Shown here in pieces: positions 27,840 to 37,574 of a stretch of 64,000 nucleotides of DNA. The stretch's first letter is position 1. The number at the start of each line of letters is the position of its first letter. Position numbers and translations under genes: made by a program. Under the pieces are notes generated by a model. That model searched no databases. It had not been told where the DNA came from and saw only the letters and a list, made by a program, of their open reading frames with translations. This DNA comes from Massilia agri (GTDB lineage Bacteria > Pseudomonadota > Gammaproteobacteria > Burkholderiales > Burkholderiaceae_D): positions 93,969 through 157,968 of the forward strand of contig NZ_JANUHA010000013.1 of assembly GCF_024753255.1 (NCBI RefSeq). Direction: 5' to 3'.

Positions 27840-28079
27840 TTAGGCCTTGACGTGCGCGGTTGCGTAGTCGATGGCTTGCTTGACGGTGGTGATCTTCTCA
27901 GCCTGCTCGTCAGGGATTTCCATTTCGAACTCGTCTTCCAGTGCCATCACCAGTTCCACGGTGTCCAGCGAGTCAGCGCCGAGGTCGTCAACGAACGAGG
28001 ATTCGATTTTGATGTCTGCTTCTGCAACGCCCAGTTGCTCAGCGACGATTTTTTTAACGCGTTGTTCGATATCCGACAT
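27840..28079 (-). CDS. acpP: Acyl carrier protein
   Basis: The 79-residue acidic protein carries growing fatty acids on a phosphopantetheine attached to S37 in [15 protein letters not shown]. The length and helix pattern are those of AcpP. AcpS, which activates it, is also in the window. The separation from fabG (182 bases) suggests acpP may have an extra promoter, as elsewhere, though none was pinned down. Confidence 0.98.
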   Translation of the reverse strand: MSDIEQRVKKIVAEQLGVAEADIKIESSFVDDLGADSLDTVELVMALEDEFEMEIPDEQAEKITTVKQAIDYATAHVKA

Positions 28080-28261
28080 GTTATGGCTCCATTAAGGTAT
28101 GTGTTGCGGAAAGTGCGCGCATTTTATCAGGTTTGCGCGATGAAAAACTACTTTCGGCGATTGCGACTATTTCCACCGAAATTACTGCTAAAAGAGGCGT
28201 ACACGCCGGATTTTCTTCCGCAATGCTGCGTCCATCCGGCGTTTCGCCTCTATTAAACCTC

Positions 28262-28999
28262 TTAATTCATGTACATGCCGCCATTCACATGCAGCTCGGT
28301 GCCGGTGATATATGCGGCCTGTGGGCCGGAAAGGAAGGCCACCGCATGGGCGATGTCTTCCGGCTGGCCCAGGCGGCCCAGCGGGATCTGGGTGAGCAGC
28401 GCTTCGTGCTGGCCTTCGCCCAGGGCGCGGGTCATGTCGGTATCGATGAAGCCCGGCGCCACGCAGTTGACGGTGATGTTGCGGCTGCCGATCTCGCGCG
28501 CCAGGGCGCGGGTCATGCCGGCCACGCCGGCCTTGGCGGCGGCGTAGTTCATCTGGCCCGGATTGCCCGAGGCGCCCACCACCGAGGTGATGTTGATGAT
28601 GCGGCCGTGCTTGGCCTTCATCATCCCGCGCAGCACCAGGCGCGACAGGCGGCCGACGGCGGTCAGGTTGGTCAGAATGACCGAATCCCACTCCTCGTCC
28701 TTCATGCGCATGGCCAGGTTGTCCTGGGTGATGCCGGCATTGTTGACGAGGATGGACAGGCTGCCGAAGGACTTCTGCACGTCGCCGACCACGGCTTCGC
28801 AGTTCGCGGCATCGGTCACGTTCAGGACCAGGCCCTTGCCGCCGAATTCCTTCAGGTATTCGGTGATGGCCGCCGCGCCGGATTCGCTGGTGGCGGTGCC
28901 GACGACCTTGGCGCCCTGGCGGGCCAGTTCCAGTGCGATGGCCTTGCCGATGCCGCGCGATGCGCCGGTGACGAGGGCGACTTGGTTTTCCAGATTCAT
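28262..28999 (-). CDS. fabG: 3-oxoacyl-ACP reductase
   Basis: The 245-residue short-chain dehydrogenase reduces 3-ketoacyl-ACP with NADPH. The Rossmann motif is TGASRGIGKAIA, NNAGITQDN follows, and the catalytic Ser and Tyr-x3-Lys lie in NITSVVGASGNPGQMNYAAAKAG. The C-terminal YITGTELHVNGGMYMN is typical of FabG. It follows fabD by 25 bases. Confidence 0.97.
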   Translation of the reverse strand: MNLENQVALVTGASRGIGKAIALELARQGAKVVGTATSESGAAAITEYLKEFGGKGLVLNVTDAANCEAVVGDVQKSFGSLSILVNNAGITQDNLAMRMKDEEWDSVILTNLTAVGRLSRLVLRGMMKAKHGRIINITSVVGASGNPGQMNYAAAKAGVAGMTRALAREIGSRNITVNCVAPGFIDTDMTRALGEGQHEALLTQIPLGRLGQPEDIAHAVAFLSGPQAAYITGTELHVNGGMYMN

Positions 29000-29024
29000 G
29001 CTGTTCCTCTTCTTATGTGTTTGT

Positions 29025-29963
29025 TCAGGCGGCCTTGACGGCGGCCAGCACGCGCTCGAGCGAGGCCTGGTCGACCAGGGCTTCGCCGACCAGGACCGGG
29101 TCGATGCGCTTGGCCATGCCGATCAGGGTCTTGCTCGGTGCGCACTCGATGACCTGGGTCACACCGCTTGCCGCCACCTTCTGCATGGTCTCGACCCAGC
29201 GCACCGGACCGGCGGCCTGGCGCACCAGGGCATCCTTGATCGCAGCCGGATCGTGCAGGATAGCGACGTCCACGTTGTTGATCAAGTCGATCTGCGGTGC
29301 GGAGAATTCGATGTTTTCCATGTACTCGCGCAAGCGGTCGGATGCGGGTTTGAGCAAGGACGAGTGGAAAGGCGCCGACACCGCCAGCTTCATGGCGCGC
29401 TTGGCGCCCTTGGCCTTGGCGATCTCGCAGGCGCGGTCGATCGCGGCGGCGTGGCCGGCGATGACGATCTGGGTCGGTTCGTTGAAGTTCACGGCCTCGA
29501 CCACTTCGCCCTGCGCGGCCTCGGTGCAGACGGCGCGCACGTCGTCGGCCTGCAGGCCCAGCACGACGGCCATGCCGCCCTGCCCCACCGGCACCGCGTC
29601 CTGCATCGACTGGGCGCGGAAGCGCACCAGCGGCACCGCGTCCTTGAACTTGATCACGCCGGCGGCGACCAGGGCCGAGTATTCGCCCAGGCTGTGGCCG
29701 GCCACCAGGTTCGGCACCGGGCCGCCGGCGGCGATCCAGGCGCGGTACACCGCCACGGCTGCGGTCAGCATGACCGGCTGGGTGTTGGTAGTGAGGTCGA
29801 GGTCTTCCTTCGGGCCTTCGGCGATCAGCTTGCCGAGGTCGAAGCCGAGGGCTTCCGAGGCCTCGAGCACGGTCTGTTCGACGACCGGGTTGCCGGCGAA
29901 GCCGTTCAGCATGCCGACGGCCTGGGCGCCCTGGCCCGTAAACAGGAATGCGAATTTGCTCAT
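29025..29963 (-). CDS. fabD: Malonyl-CoA-ACP transacylase
   Basis: The 312-residue enzyme moves malonyl from CoA to ACP. The entry FLFTGQGAQAVGML, the nucleophile elbow AGHSLGEYSALVAAG with the active Ser, and SAPFHSSLLKPA with the His partner are present. Length is normal. A paired palindromic repeat lies between it and fabH, an unusual interruption of the cluster. Confidence 0.97.
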   Translation of the reverse strand: MSKFAFLFTGQGAQAVGMLNGFAGNPVVEQTVLEASEALGFDLGKLIAEGPKEDLDLTTNTQPVMLTAAVAVYRAWIAAGGPVPNLVAGHSLGEYSALVAAGVIKFKDAVPLVRFRAQSMQDAVPVGQGGMAVVLGLQADDVRAVCTEAAQGEVVEAVNFNEPTQIVIAGHAAAIDRACEIAKAKGAKRAMKLAVSAPFHSSLLKPASDRLREYMENIEFSAPQIDLINNVDVAILHDPAAIKDALVRQAAGPVRWVETMQKVAASGVTQVIECAPSKTLIGMAKRIDPVLVGEALVDQASLERVLAAVKAA

Positions 29964-30000
29964 GTTCTTGTTCTCTCTGTTCGGAAATGTCGTGGTTCAC

Positions 30001-30103
30001 CGTAGGGTGGTCGGCTTCGCCGACCGCGCGTCCAACTCACGGATGCGCCGTGGTCACGCTTGTACTGGCTGAACGCGCGGTCGGCAGAGCCGACCACCCT
30101 ACG
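30001..30103. repeat. Paired palindromic (REP-like) element, copy 1
   Basis: The ends GTAGGGTGG and CCACCCTAC are inverted. Each arm contains its own hairpin: GGTCGGC-ttc-GCCGACC on the left and GGTCGGC-aga-GCCGACC on the right. CGCGCGT/ACGCGCG-type flanks face inward, and about 35 unrelated bases separate the arms. A second copy lies at 37575-37683. The layout resembles REP doublets mobilised in trans by RAYT transposases; none is in the window. Confidence 0.7.
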
Positions 30104-30139
30104 AATCGCCGCAGTGCATATGCCGCGGCATGAAACAAA

Positions 30140-31126
30140 TTACATGCGGGCGAGGATCGCGCCCCAGGTGAAGCCGCCGCCGACGCCTTCCATCAGCACA
30201 TTCTGGCCCTTCCGGATGCGGCCATCGCGCACGGCTGCGTCCAGCGCCAGCGGGATCGAGGCGGCCGAAGTGTTGCCGTGCTGGTCGACGGTGACGACCA
30301 TCTTTTCCATCGGCAGGCCCAGCTTCTTGGCCGTGCCCTTCATGATACGCAGGTTGGCCTGGTGCGGGATCAGCCAGTCGACGTCCGACGGCTGCATCTT
30401 AGCGTGTTCGAGCGCTTCCTTGGCGACTTCTTCCAGCACGGTGACGGCCAGCTTGAAGACCGCCGGCCCGTCCATGTAGAGGAAGCCGCTGCCGGCCACG
30501 GCGCCGCCGGCCAGGTTGCCCGGGATCGACAGGATGTCGGCGTGGCTGCCGTCGGCGTGCAGCTTGGTGGCCAGCACGCCTGGTTCTTCGGATGCTTCCA
30601 GGACGACGGCGCCGGCGCCGTCGCCGAACAGGACGCAGGTGGTGCGGTCATTGAAGTCAAGGATGCGCGAGAACACTTCCGCACCGATCACGAGCACGCG
30701 CTTGTACACGCCGGCGCGGATGAAGGCGTCGGCGGTCGAGACCGCGTAGACGAAGCCGCTGCACACGGCCTGCACGTCGAACGCGGCGCTGTTGTTGGCC
30801 ATGCCCAGCTTGGTCTGCACGATGCAGGCGGTGCTCGGGAAGCTGCCGTGGAAGTCGGGGGTGGAGCTGGCGACGATGACGAGGTCGATGTCGCTCGGGC
30901 TCTTGCCGGCGCTTTCCAGCGCCTTGCGCGCGGCGTGCACGGCCAGGTCGGACGCGTTTTCGTCGGCGGCCGCATAGTGGCGGCTCGAAATGCCGCTGCG
31001 GGTCACGATCCATTCGTCGGAGGTCTCGATGCCCTTCTCGGCCAGCTGGGCCGCGAGTTCATCGTTGGTGACGCGCTTGGCCGGCAGGTAGCTGCCGGTA
31101 CCGGTGATCTTGCTGTAGACAGTCAT
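30140..31126 (-). CDS. fabH: Beta-ketoacyl-ACP synthase III
   Basis: The 328-residue enzyme starts fatty acid synthesis by joining acetyl-CoA and malonyl-ACP. The Cys-His-Asn triad is visible in [23 protein letters not shown] and [12 protein letters not shown], with [10 protein letters not shown] between. The size is normal. It follows plsX by 25 bases. Confidence 0.97.
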   Translation of the reverse strand: MTVYSKITGTGSYLPAKRVTNDELAAQLAEKGIETSDEWIVTRSGISSRHYAAADENASDLAVHAARKALESAGKSPSDIDLVIVASSTPDFHGSFPSTACIVQTKLGMANNSAAFDVQAVCSGFVYAVSTADAFIRAGVYKRVLVIGAEVFSRILDFNDRTTCVLFGDGAGAVVLEASEEPGVLATKLHADGSHADILSIPGNLAGGAVAGSGFLYMDGPAVFKLAVTVLEEVAKEALEHAKMQPSDVDWLIPHQANLRIMKGTAKKLGLPMEKMVVTVDQHGNTSAASIPLALDAAVRDGRIRKGQNVLMEGVGGGFTWGAILARM

Positions 31127-31151
31127 CTCTCCACCATCCTGCTAGGTTTGC

Positions 31152-32180
31152 TTACGCCTGGCTTGCCTGCTCGCCGGGCGACGTCGGCATCAGTTCGGCG
31201 ATCAGGGCCGACAGCTGCTCTTGTACATCGTATTTTGCTGCGTCAAAGGCGCGCTGGAGCGCCCATTCGAAGGCATAGGCGTTCGCCCCGCCGTGGCTCT
31301 TGAACACCAGACCCTTCAGGCCCAGCAGGCTGGCGCCGTTGTAGCGTTCCGGGTTCAGTTTTTTCAACGACTTGCGCGCCAGCAGCGCGCCGGCCATCGA
31401 CAGGATGTTCTCGGTGAACACCGACTTGACGAAGCGCGACAGGCCTTCGACCGCCTTCAGCGTGACGTTGCCGACGAAGCCGTCGCAGACGACCACGTCA
31501 ACCGTGCCCTTGAAGATGTCGTTGCCTTCGACGTTGCCGTAGAAATTCAGTTTACCGCGTTCGTGGTCGGCTTTCAGGATCTGGCCGGTGGCTTTCACCA
31601 CGTCATTGCCCTTGATCTCTTCGGTGCCGACGTTCAGCAGGCCGATGGTCGGGCGCGGATTGCGCTCCATGGCCGAGCACAGCACCGAACCCATGATGGC
31701 GAACTGGTGCAGGTGATGCGGCTCGCAGTCGACGTTGGCGCCGAGGTCGAGCATATAGGTCGGTCCGCCTTTCTGGTTCGGCATGATCGAGCAGATCGCC
31801 GGGCGGTCGACGCCGGCCATGGTCTTGAGCACATAGCGCGAGACGGCCATCAGGGCGCCGGTATTGCCGGCGGAAACGCTGGCATTGGCGCTGCCGTCCT
31901 TGACCAGCTCGACGGCCACGCGCATGGACGAATCCTTCTTCTTGCGCAGGGCGATCTCGACGGGGTCGTCCATGGTGACGACTTCGGTGGCGTTCTTGAC
32001 GGTGAGTCGGGGATGCGCTTCCGCGCGATGTTTCTTGAGTTCTGCGCGCAGCGTCTCTTCCAGGCCCACCAGGATCAGGTGAACGTCGGATTGTTTTTTC
32101 AGGAAGGAGATGGCTGCCGGAATGGTAACTGAGGGGCCGTGGTCGCCGCCCATGCAGTCAATGGAAATTGTGATTGTCAT
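31152..32180 (-). CDS. plsX: Phosphate acyltransferase PlsX
   Basis: The 342-residue enzyme converts acyl-ACP to acyl-phosphate for phospholipid synthesis. Family stretches are [68 protein letters not shown] and the terminal [17 protein letters not shown]. It starts the fab cluster, about 200 bases after rpmF. A terminator in that gap suggests a promoter close upstream. Confidence 0.97.
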   Translation of the reverse strand: MTITISIDCMGGDHGPSVTIPAAISFLKKQSDVHLILVGLEETLRAELKKHRAEAHPRLTVKNATEVVTMDDPVEIALRKKKDSSMRVAVELVKDGSANASVSAGNTGALMAVSRYVLKTMAGVDRPAICSIMPNQKGGPTYMLDLGANVDCEPHHLHQFAIMGSVLCSAMERNPRPTIGLLNVGTEEIKGNDVVKATGQILKADHERGKLNFYGNVEGNDIFKGTVDVVVCDGFVGNVTLKAVEGLSRFVKSVFTENILSMAGALLARKSLKKLNPERYNGASLLGLKGLVFKSHGGANAYAFEWALQRAFDAAKYDVQEQLSALIAELMPTSPGEQASQA

Positions 32181-32317
32181 TTGCTGGGGGATGCCGGCTC
32201 ACGCAAAGCGGGCGGCAAGATGGGATCGGGGCGTGGCTCGTGGCCCGCCGGGTTCCGCGCAATTCAAAATGACGGAGTGCAAGCTAGATTTGCAGCCGCA
32301 AAAAACGAAAATGCGAA

Positions 32318-32360
32318 AGAAAAAGCGGTGCGACGCAGAAATCATACGTTGCACCGCTTT
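32318..32360 (-). terminator. Intrinsic terminator between rpmF and plsX
   Basis: AAAGCGGTGC and GCACCGCTTT form a perfect ten-base stem with a 19-base loop (32322-32360). Read leftward it is followed by TTTTTCTTTC. It would end most yceD-rpmF transcripts before plsX. Confidence 0.75.
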
Positions 32361-32386
32361 CATGGTACTAAAGGACAAGACGTCGA

Positions 32387-32569
32387 TTACTCGTCGTTCT
32401 TGGTCTTCAGGACTTTGCGACCACGGTAGAAACCGTTCGGGCTGATGTGGTGACGCAGGTGGGTTTCGCCGGTGGTCGGCTCGACTGCCAGGTTCGGTGC
32501 GGTCAGGAAATCGTGCGAACGGTGCATGCCGCGCTTCGACGGGGACTTCTTATTCTGCTGAACTGCCAT
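32387..32569 (-). CDS. rpmF: 50S ribosomal protein L32
   Basis: The 60-residue basic protein begins [20 protein letters not shown] and contains [14 protein letters not shown], both standard for L32. It has no zinc-binding CxxC pairs. It follows yceD and precedes plsX, the usual order. AGGAGTCATC lies just upstream of the ATG. Confidence 0.98.
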   Translation of the reverse strand: MAVQQNKKSPSKRGMHRSHDFLTAPNLAVEPTTGETHLRHHISPNGFYRGRKVLKTKNDE

Positions 32570-32788
32570 GATGACTCCTAATACATAAGTTCTAAAATTC
32601 TAACACATTCGACTTGCAAATACTTGCAGATCGAGTATCCCAGCGGCAATTTCTTGTTCATCCATTGCCGACATGTTTTAACGCTGCCTACATCAACTGC
32701 CTACTGCCATACTCGACTACTGCACGCGTTTGACACGTTCTTTCAGTCGTACTGCCGGTACTGCGGTACTACCAAATTCTTTGCTGCT

Positions 32789-33298
32789 TTATTCGGGCTT
32801 GAGATTTTTCAGTGCCGCGAACGGCGAGACTTTTTCAGTCTTCAGGGCGTCCAGGAGCTTGGTGTCCGGACATACCTCGTGTTTCGGTGCCTGCGGCAGG
32901 GCCAGCAGGGCTTCGTCTTCCAGCAGCTGGCGGATATCGCACTCGCGGCTGCCGACGATCACGTCGATGCTCTCGTCGTCGAGGATTTCCTCGATCGCAT
33001 CGGCGTCTTCATCATCCTTGCCGAGCACGAGCATGGTCGACGAATCGATCTCGTAGTCCATCGGCGTCAGGCAACGCTGGCACACCAGCTTCACGGGACC
33101 GGCGACCGCCAGGGTCATCGATGGATAACCCTGCTTGGTCAGGCCGCCTTCGATCGACCAGCGAATCTCTCCAGATGTTTCGCCGGTTTTGTCGGCGCAC
33201 TCTGCCGCCAGGCGGCTCATCTCGGCGACAGGCGTCACGCCCTCGCGGTGTCCGCTATTCCGGCAAAACTCGAAGGCGTCAATGACAAAAGCGCTCAT
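32789..33298 (-). CDS. yceD: YceD/DUF177 family protein (23S rRNA accumulation protein)
   Basis: The 169-residue protein contains the DUF177 core VKLVCQRCLTPMDYEID, with a Cys-x2-Cys pair, and an acidic middle followed by ECDIRQLLEDEALLALP. Homologues are needed for normal 23S rRNA levels, but the mechanism is poorly known. It is encoded upstream of rpmF as in most proteobacteria. The chosen ATG at 33298 gives the normal N-terminus; a TATAAT-like box at 33401-33406 may be part of its promoter. Confidence 0.92.
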   Translation of the reverse strand: MSAFVIDAFEFCRNSGHREGVTPVAEMSRLAAECADKTGETSGEIRWSIEGGLTKQGYPSMTLAVAGPVKLVCQRCLTPMDYEIDSSTMLVLGKDDEDADAIEEILDDESIDVIVGSRECDIRQLLEDEALLALPQAPKHEVCPDTKLLDALKTEKVSPFAALKNLKPE

Positions 33299-33473
33299 TT
33301 GGAAAACTTCCCCGGAAAACCTGCGATAATAACAGGCTTCTCCCCGCAGAGTCAAAGACTTACGGCGTTTTGGGGCCGCTGGCGTTGCAGGATGTCGGCA
33401 ATTATAAGATTTGCTTGCCGAACTGCATATTCTATCGGCTTTGCTTATAGTTTTGATTCTTTGATAGCCCACT

Positions 33474-34106
33474 ATGATACCAAGTTCCGCGTCCCCGCGT
33501 CCGGCGCATGCGCGCCTCATCCTCGCATCCAGCTCCGCCTACCGTCGCGAACTCCTGTCGCGCCTGCGCCTGCCCTTCGAGGCCATTGCCCCCAGCATCG
33601 ACGAGACCCCGCAGCCCGGCGAGGCGCCGCAGGACACCGCCCTGCGCCTGGCGCGCGAGAAGGCGCAAGCCGTGGCGCGCCAGGCACCCGGCGCCCTGGT
33701 GATCGGTTCGGACCAGGTCGCCACACTCGACGGCCTGCAGATCGGCAAGCCCGGTGACCATGCGCGGGCATTGGAACAGTTGCAGCTGATGCGCGGCCGC
33801 CGCGTCGTCTTTCATACCGCCTTGTGCCTGTGGGATGGACGCATCGAAGATCCCGCCCAGGCTGCCCAGGTGGAAAACGTGCAGGTCTTCGTCGACTTCC
33901 GCGACCTGCCGGACGCGGAGCTGGACGCCTACCTGCGCATCGAACAACCCTATGACTGCGCCGGCAGCGCCAAGAACGAGGGCCTGGGCATTGCCCTGCT
34001 CGAACGCATCGAATCAAGCGACCCGACCGCCCTCACCGGCCTGCCCCTGATTGCCTTGACCGGCATGCTGCGCCGCGCCGGCGTGCGCTTTTTCGACAAT
34101 GAATAA
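33474..34106 (+). CDS. Maf/YceF-family nucleoside triphosphate pyrophosphatase
   Basis: The 210-residue protein starts LILASSSAYRRELLSRL and has SIDETPQPGEAPQDTALRLAREKA, VIGSDQVATLDG, QLQLMRGRRVVFHTALCL and the terminal TGLPLIALTGMLRRAG. These are typical of the YceF (m7GTP pyrophosphatase) branch of Maf. It removes modified nucleotides from the cytoplasm. It is divergent from yceD, and the next gene starts 11 bases after it. Confidence 0.93.
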   Translation: MIPSSASPRPAHARLILASSSAYRRELLSRLRLPFEAIAPSIDETPQPGEAPQDTALRLAREKAQAVARQAPGALVIGSDQVATLDGLQIGKPGDHARALEQLQLMRGRRVVFHTALCLWDGRIEDPAQAAQVENVQVFVDFRDLPDAELDAYLRIEQPYDCAGSAKNEGLGIALLERIESSDPTALTGLPLIALTGMLRRAGVRFFDNE

Positions 34107-34117
34107 ATAGAAACAAG

Positions 34118-34867
34118 ATGCCTGGAACCCTGTACCTGATCCCCAACACCCTCGGCCCCACCACCGCCGCGCCCGGCGCCCTGTCGGCGCTGCTTCCTAC
34201 CCAGGTGCAAGCGCTGACTTCCCGCCTCGACTATTTCGTGGCCGAGAACGCCAAGACCGCGCGCGCCTTCCTGAAGCTGGTCGCCCTCGACCATCCGCTG
34301 GCCAAGCCGCTGCAGGAAATCGAGATCGCCGAACTGAACGTGAACACGCCGCCGGCCGCGCTGGCCCAGCTGCTGGCTCCGCTGCTGGCGGGGCGCGATG
34401 CCGGCCTGGTGTCGGAAGCGGGCGTGCCGGCCGTGGCCGATCCGGGCGCCGACCTGGTGCGCCTGGCCCACCAGCACGGGATCGCCGTGCGGCCGCTGGT
34501 CGGCCCGTCCTCCCTGCTGCTGGCCGTGATGGCGAGCGGGCTGAACGGCCAAAGCTTCGCCTTCAACGGTTACCTGCCGACCGACGCGGCGCAGCGGACC
34601 AAGCGCATCGGCCAGCTCGAGGGACGTTCGCGCGTGGAGAAGCAGACCCAGCTCCTGATCGAGACGCCCTACCGCAACGGGCAGATGCTGGAAGCGCTGG
34701 TGGCAGGCTGCCAGCCGGGCACCCTGATTTGCGTGGCGACGGACCTGTCGCTGGAAACCGAGTCGGTCAAGACCTTGACCGCAGCAAAATGGAAAACGGC
34801 TCTGGCCGCCGGCAAAGGGCCCGACTTCCACAAGAAGCCGACGGTTTTCCTCTTCCTGGCCCAGTAA
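34118..34867 (+). CDS. SAM-dependent methyltransferase of the RsmI/tetrapyrrole-methylase fold
   Basis: The 249-residue protein has the family features LYLIPNTLGP, DYFVAENAKTARAFL, GRDAGLVSEAGVPAVADPGADLV and VRPLVGPSSLLLAVMASGLNGQSFAFNGYLP. RsmI methylates C1402 of 16S rRNA, but this group is shorter at the C-terminus and is often named separately, so the substrate is open. It is co-transcribed with maf and ends 26 bases from the convergent EAL-HDOD gene. Confidence 0.88.
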   Translation: MPGTLYLIPNTLGPTTAAPGALSALLPTQVQALTSRLDYFVAENAKTARAFLKLVALDHPLAKPLQEIEIAELNVNTPPAALAQLLAPLLAGRDAGLVSEAGVPAVADPGADLVRLAHQHGIAVRPLVGPSSLLLAVMASGLNGQSFAFNGYLPTDAAQRTKRIGQLEGRSRVEKQTQLLIETPYRNGQMLEALVAGCQPGTLICVATDLSLETESVKTLTAAKWKTALAAGKGPDFHKKPTVFLFLAQ

Positions 34868-34893
34868 GCCGGTTTTACTGCGCACGGCGGCGC

Positions 34894-36159
34894 TCAACGC
34901 GCCTCGTGCGTCAGCTCCCTCACCCAGTCGAAGGCCGCCAGCTCCAGCTCGCGCATCTGCTTGACGCTCAGGCCCAGCTTGCGCAGCGCCTCCGCCAGCC
35001 TGCAGCCGCCTTCGGCCGCCTCCAGCAGCTCGACCACGCGCAACATGGTGCCGAACTCCCCCTCCCGGTGCAGCAGCGCCATGCGCACGTCCTGCGCGAC
35101 CTCGACATTGTCGAGGATGTCCGGCATCGGGATCGAGAACAGCGCGTCGGCCAGCGACATGATGCCCACCGTGAAGGCGCGATCGGCGCCGGCCGCGTCG
35201 TCGGGCCGGCGCGCCAGGGTCATCAGCTCCAGCAGCTTGCCGCGGGTGGTGGCCAGCTGCAGCAGCGGCGAGGCCAGTTCGACGCCGCCGGCCGTGGTGT
35301 AGAGCAGGATCTGCAGCCAGCGCTGCAGCTGGCGGCGCCCGAGCTGGCTTAGGGCCTGGGACAGCGATTCGATCTGCGGCCCCGGCGCGGCGCGGCTGTT
35401 TACCAGGCGCAGCAGGTTCAGGCTGATCAGGGCGTCGCGCTTGACGGCGGTTTCGATCACCTGGGCGTCCGCATCGGAACTCACCAGCTCCAGCAGGCGC
35501 AGGATGGCCATTTCGGAGGGCGTAATCTTCTTGCCCGACAAAATCACCGGACGGGCAAAGTAATAGCCCTGGAAGTATTCGAAACCCAGGTCCATGCACA
35601 GCTTGAACTCGTCGAGGGTCTCGACCTTTTCCGCCAACAAAGTCTTGCCAGTGGCCTTCAAGGAGGCGACCAGCTTCGTCAGTTCATCGCGCGGCACCAG
35701 CTTGACGTCGACCTTGATCACGTCTACCAGGCCGACCAGGCGGTCGAGCTCGGGGGAATGTTCGATGACGTCGTCGACCGCGAACTTGAAACCGAGTTCC
35801 TTCAGCTCCGCGACCCGCGCCAACAGCGCCTGAGTCGGCTTGACGGTTTCCAGGATTTCGAGGATAACTTTGTGTGGGGGCAGGAAGCGCACGAAGTCGC
35901 TCATCAACACGACCTCGTCCACATTGACGAAGGCCATCTGCTCTCCCACGACGTGTTCCATGCCGAGCTGGGATGCATGCGAGATGACAGCCGCCGTCGC
36001 CGCGGCGTTGTCGGTCAGCTTCGCGTCGTCGTCCTCGCCGGCCGCACGGAACAGCAGCTCGAATGCCACGAGATGCTGGTCCCGGCCGAGGATGGGCTGA
36101 CGCGCGAGGAAAAAATCGTTGGACGGCACGGATGCCGCTGCCGTTGCTTCGGCATGCAT
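34894..36159 (-). CDS. EAL-HDOD domain signalling protein
   Basis: The 421-residue cytoplasmic protein has an EAL-like half followed by an HDOD domain (residues about 215-400, with SLNLLRLVNSRAA and GRRQLQRWLQILLY). The EAL motif is changed to ELLFR at the expected place (VAFELLFRA) and other metal ligands look degenerate. It is therefore unlikely to cut cyclic-di-GMP, though it could bind it. YuxH/CdgJ-type relatives affect motility and stress responses. The gene is monocistronic and convergent with the methylase gene. Confidence 0.9.
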   Translation of the reverse strand: MHAEATAAASVPSNDFFLARQPILGRDQHLVAFELLFRAAGEDDDAKLTDNAAATAAVISHASQLGMEHVVGEQMAFVNVDEVVLMSDFVRFLPPHKVILEILETVKPTQALLARVAELKELGFKFAVDDVIEHSPELDRLVGLVDVIKVDVKLVPRDELTKLVASLKATGKTLLAEKVETLDEFKLCMDLGFEYFQGYYFARPVILSGKKITPSEMAILRLLELVSSDADAQVIETAVKRDALISLNLLRLVNSRAAPGPQIESLSQALSQLGRRQLQRWLQILLYTTAGGVELASPLLQLATTRGKLLELMTLARRPDDAAGADRAFTVGIMSLADALFSIPMPDILDNVEVAQDVRMALLHREGEFGTMLRVVELLEAAEGGCRLAEALRKLGLSVKQMRELELAAFDWVRELTHEAR

Positions 36160-36279
36160 CTGGAAAACTCCTGGGAAACTGTTTCGGCACGCACGAGCGT
36201 GCCAGGCAGGCGCGCAGGCCTGCCTCGAAGACTATACTACAAAAACGCTAACCTTAGCATTTTTACATCGAATCGCGCC

Positions 36280-37491
36280 TCAGCGCTTGCCGCCGCTGCC
36301 CGAGCGCGGGCCGCCGGGGCGTGGTCCGGCGCTGCGTGCCGGACGCTCGCCGGCTGTGGCCGGACGTTTACCCTGGGAGCGGGCTTCTGGAGCGGCGCCC
36401 TGTGGCTTGGCGCCGGCGCTGCCGTCCGGATGCCAGGCACGGCGTGGTTTCGGCGCCGGCGCGGCCGGCTTGTCCTTGGCTTCCTCGCGCACCATGCTCT
36501 GGCCCGGCAGGCGCAGGCTGCCCTTGCCCGACAGCGGACTGGCGCGGCGCGCATTGCCAACCGGCGCACGCGGACCGGCGCCCGTGTCGCGCAGGCCGGC
36601 CGCACCAAGCACCTGGGTGCCGGTCTCGATCGTGAAGCGCGCGCCGCTGTCCTTGCCGAGTACCTGCACCAGATAAGGCATGGTTTCGCGCAGCATCTTT
36701 TCCAAGGTATAGGGTGGGTTCAGGATGAACATGCCGCTGCTGTGCAGGCCGATGCCGTCCGGGCCCGGGGTCGAGACCGTGAGCGTGACGTTCAGCCACT
36801 CCTTGGCCGGCAGGCGCTTGAGCTTGTCCGGGAACTGGCGCGATTCCATGCGCTGCAGCACCGGATACCAGACCGCGTACATGCCGCTCGCGAAACGGCC
36901 CAGGGCATCGTTGAGGGCGTCGCGCACCTTCTGGTAATCGTCCTTCACCTCGTAAGGCGGGTCGACCAGCACCAGGGCGCGGCGCGAAGGCGGCGGCAGC
37001 AGTTTCTTCAGGCTCTGGAAGCCGTCGCCATGCTCGACGATCACGCGCTTGCCGCGCGCCCGCTCGCCCTGCTCCGCCTTGTGCGCCTCGGCCTTGCGCA
37101 CGTTCTCGCTCAGGATCTTGACGTCGGCCGGATGCAGCTCGAACAGACGCAGGCGGTCTTCCAGGCGCGACATCTGGTCCGCCACATAGGGCGAGCCCGG
37201 GTAATAGCGCATCTTGCCGCTGGGGTTCATCGACTTGACCAGGTCCAGGTAGGGCTGCAAGGCCTCCGGCACCTCGGTCGCGTTCCACAGCGGACCGATG
37301 CCGGTGTCGAATTCGGCGGTCTTGGTTGCCTGGAAACTGTCGAGCGCATAGACGCCGGCGCCCGAGTGGGTGTCGATATAAGTGTAGGCCACGTCCTTCT
37401 GGTTCATGTACAGGTGCAGCTGGACCTGGACAAAGTGCTTGAGGACATCGGCGTGGTTACCCGCGTGGAAGGCGTGGCGGTAGCTCAACAT
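36280..37491 (-). CDS. rlmJ: 23S rRNA (adenine(2030)-N6)-methyltransferase with extra basic C-terminal tail
   Basis: The 403-residue protein starts MLSYRHAFHAGNHADVLKH, the RlmJ hallmark. It continues with YIDTHSGAGVYAL (SAM site) and LVLVDPPYEVKDDY (DPPY catalytic motif). The core ends at about residue 300. Beyond it lie some 100 residues rich in Ala, Pro, Arg and Gly (RRAWHPDGSAGAKPQG, ARSAGPRPGGPRSGSGGKR), absent from the 280-residue E. coli enzyme. The tail is probably disordered and could bind RNA. Start ATG 37491 fits the family. Confidence 0.94.
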   Translation of the reverse strand: MLSYRHAFHAGNHADVLKHFVQVQLHLYMNQKDVAYTYIDTHSGAGVYALDSFQATKTAEFDTGIGPLWNATEVPEALQPYLDLVKSMNPSGKMRYYPGSPYVADQMSRLEDRLRLFELHPADVKILSENVRKAEAHKAEQGERARGKRVIVEHGDGFQSLKKLLPPPSRRALVLVDPPYEVKDDYQKVRDALNDALGRFASGMYAVWYPVLQRMESRQFPDKLKRLPAKEWLNVTLTVSTPGPDGIGLHSSGMFILNPPYTLEKMLRETMPYLVQVLGKDSGARFTIETGTQVLGAAGLRDTGAGPRAPVGNARRASPLSGKGSLRLPGQSMVREEAKDKPAAPAPKPRRAWHPDGSAGAKPQGAAPEARSQGKRPATAGERPARSAGPRPGGPRSGSGGKR

Positions 37492-37574
37492 AAGCTGGAA
37501 TTCCTGAGAAGAGAGTCGGTGCCGGGCATGCAAGCCGGCGAAATTGCCGCCATTATCCACTACATCGCGCTGTT

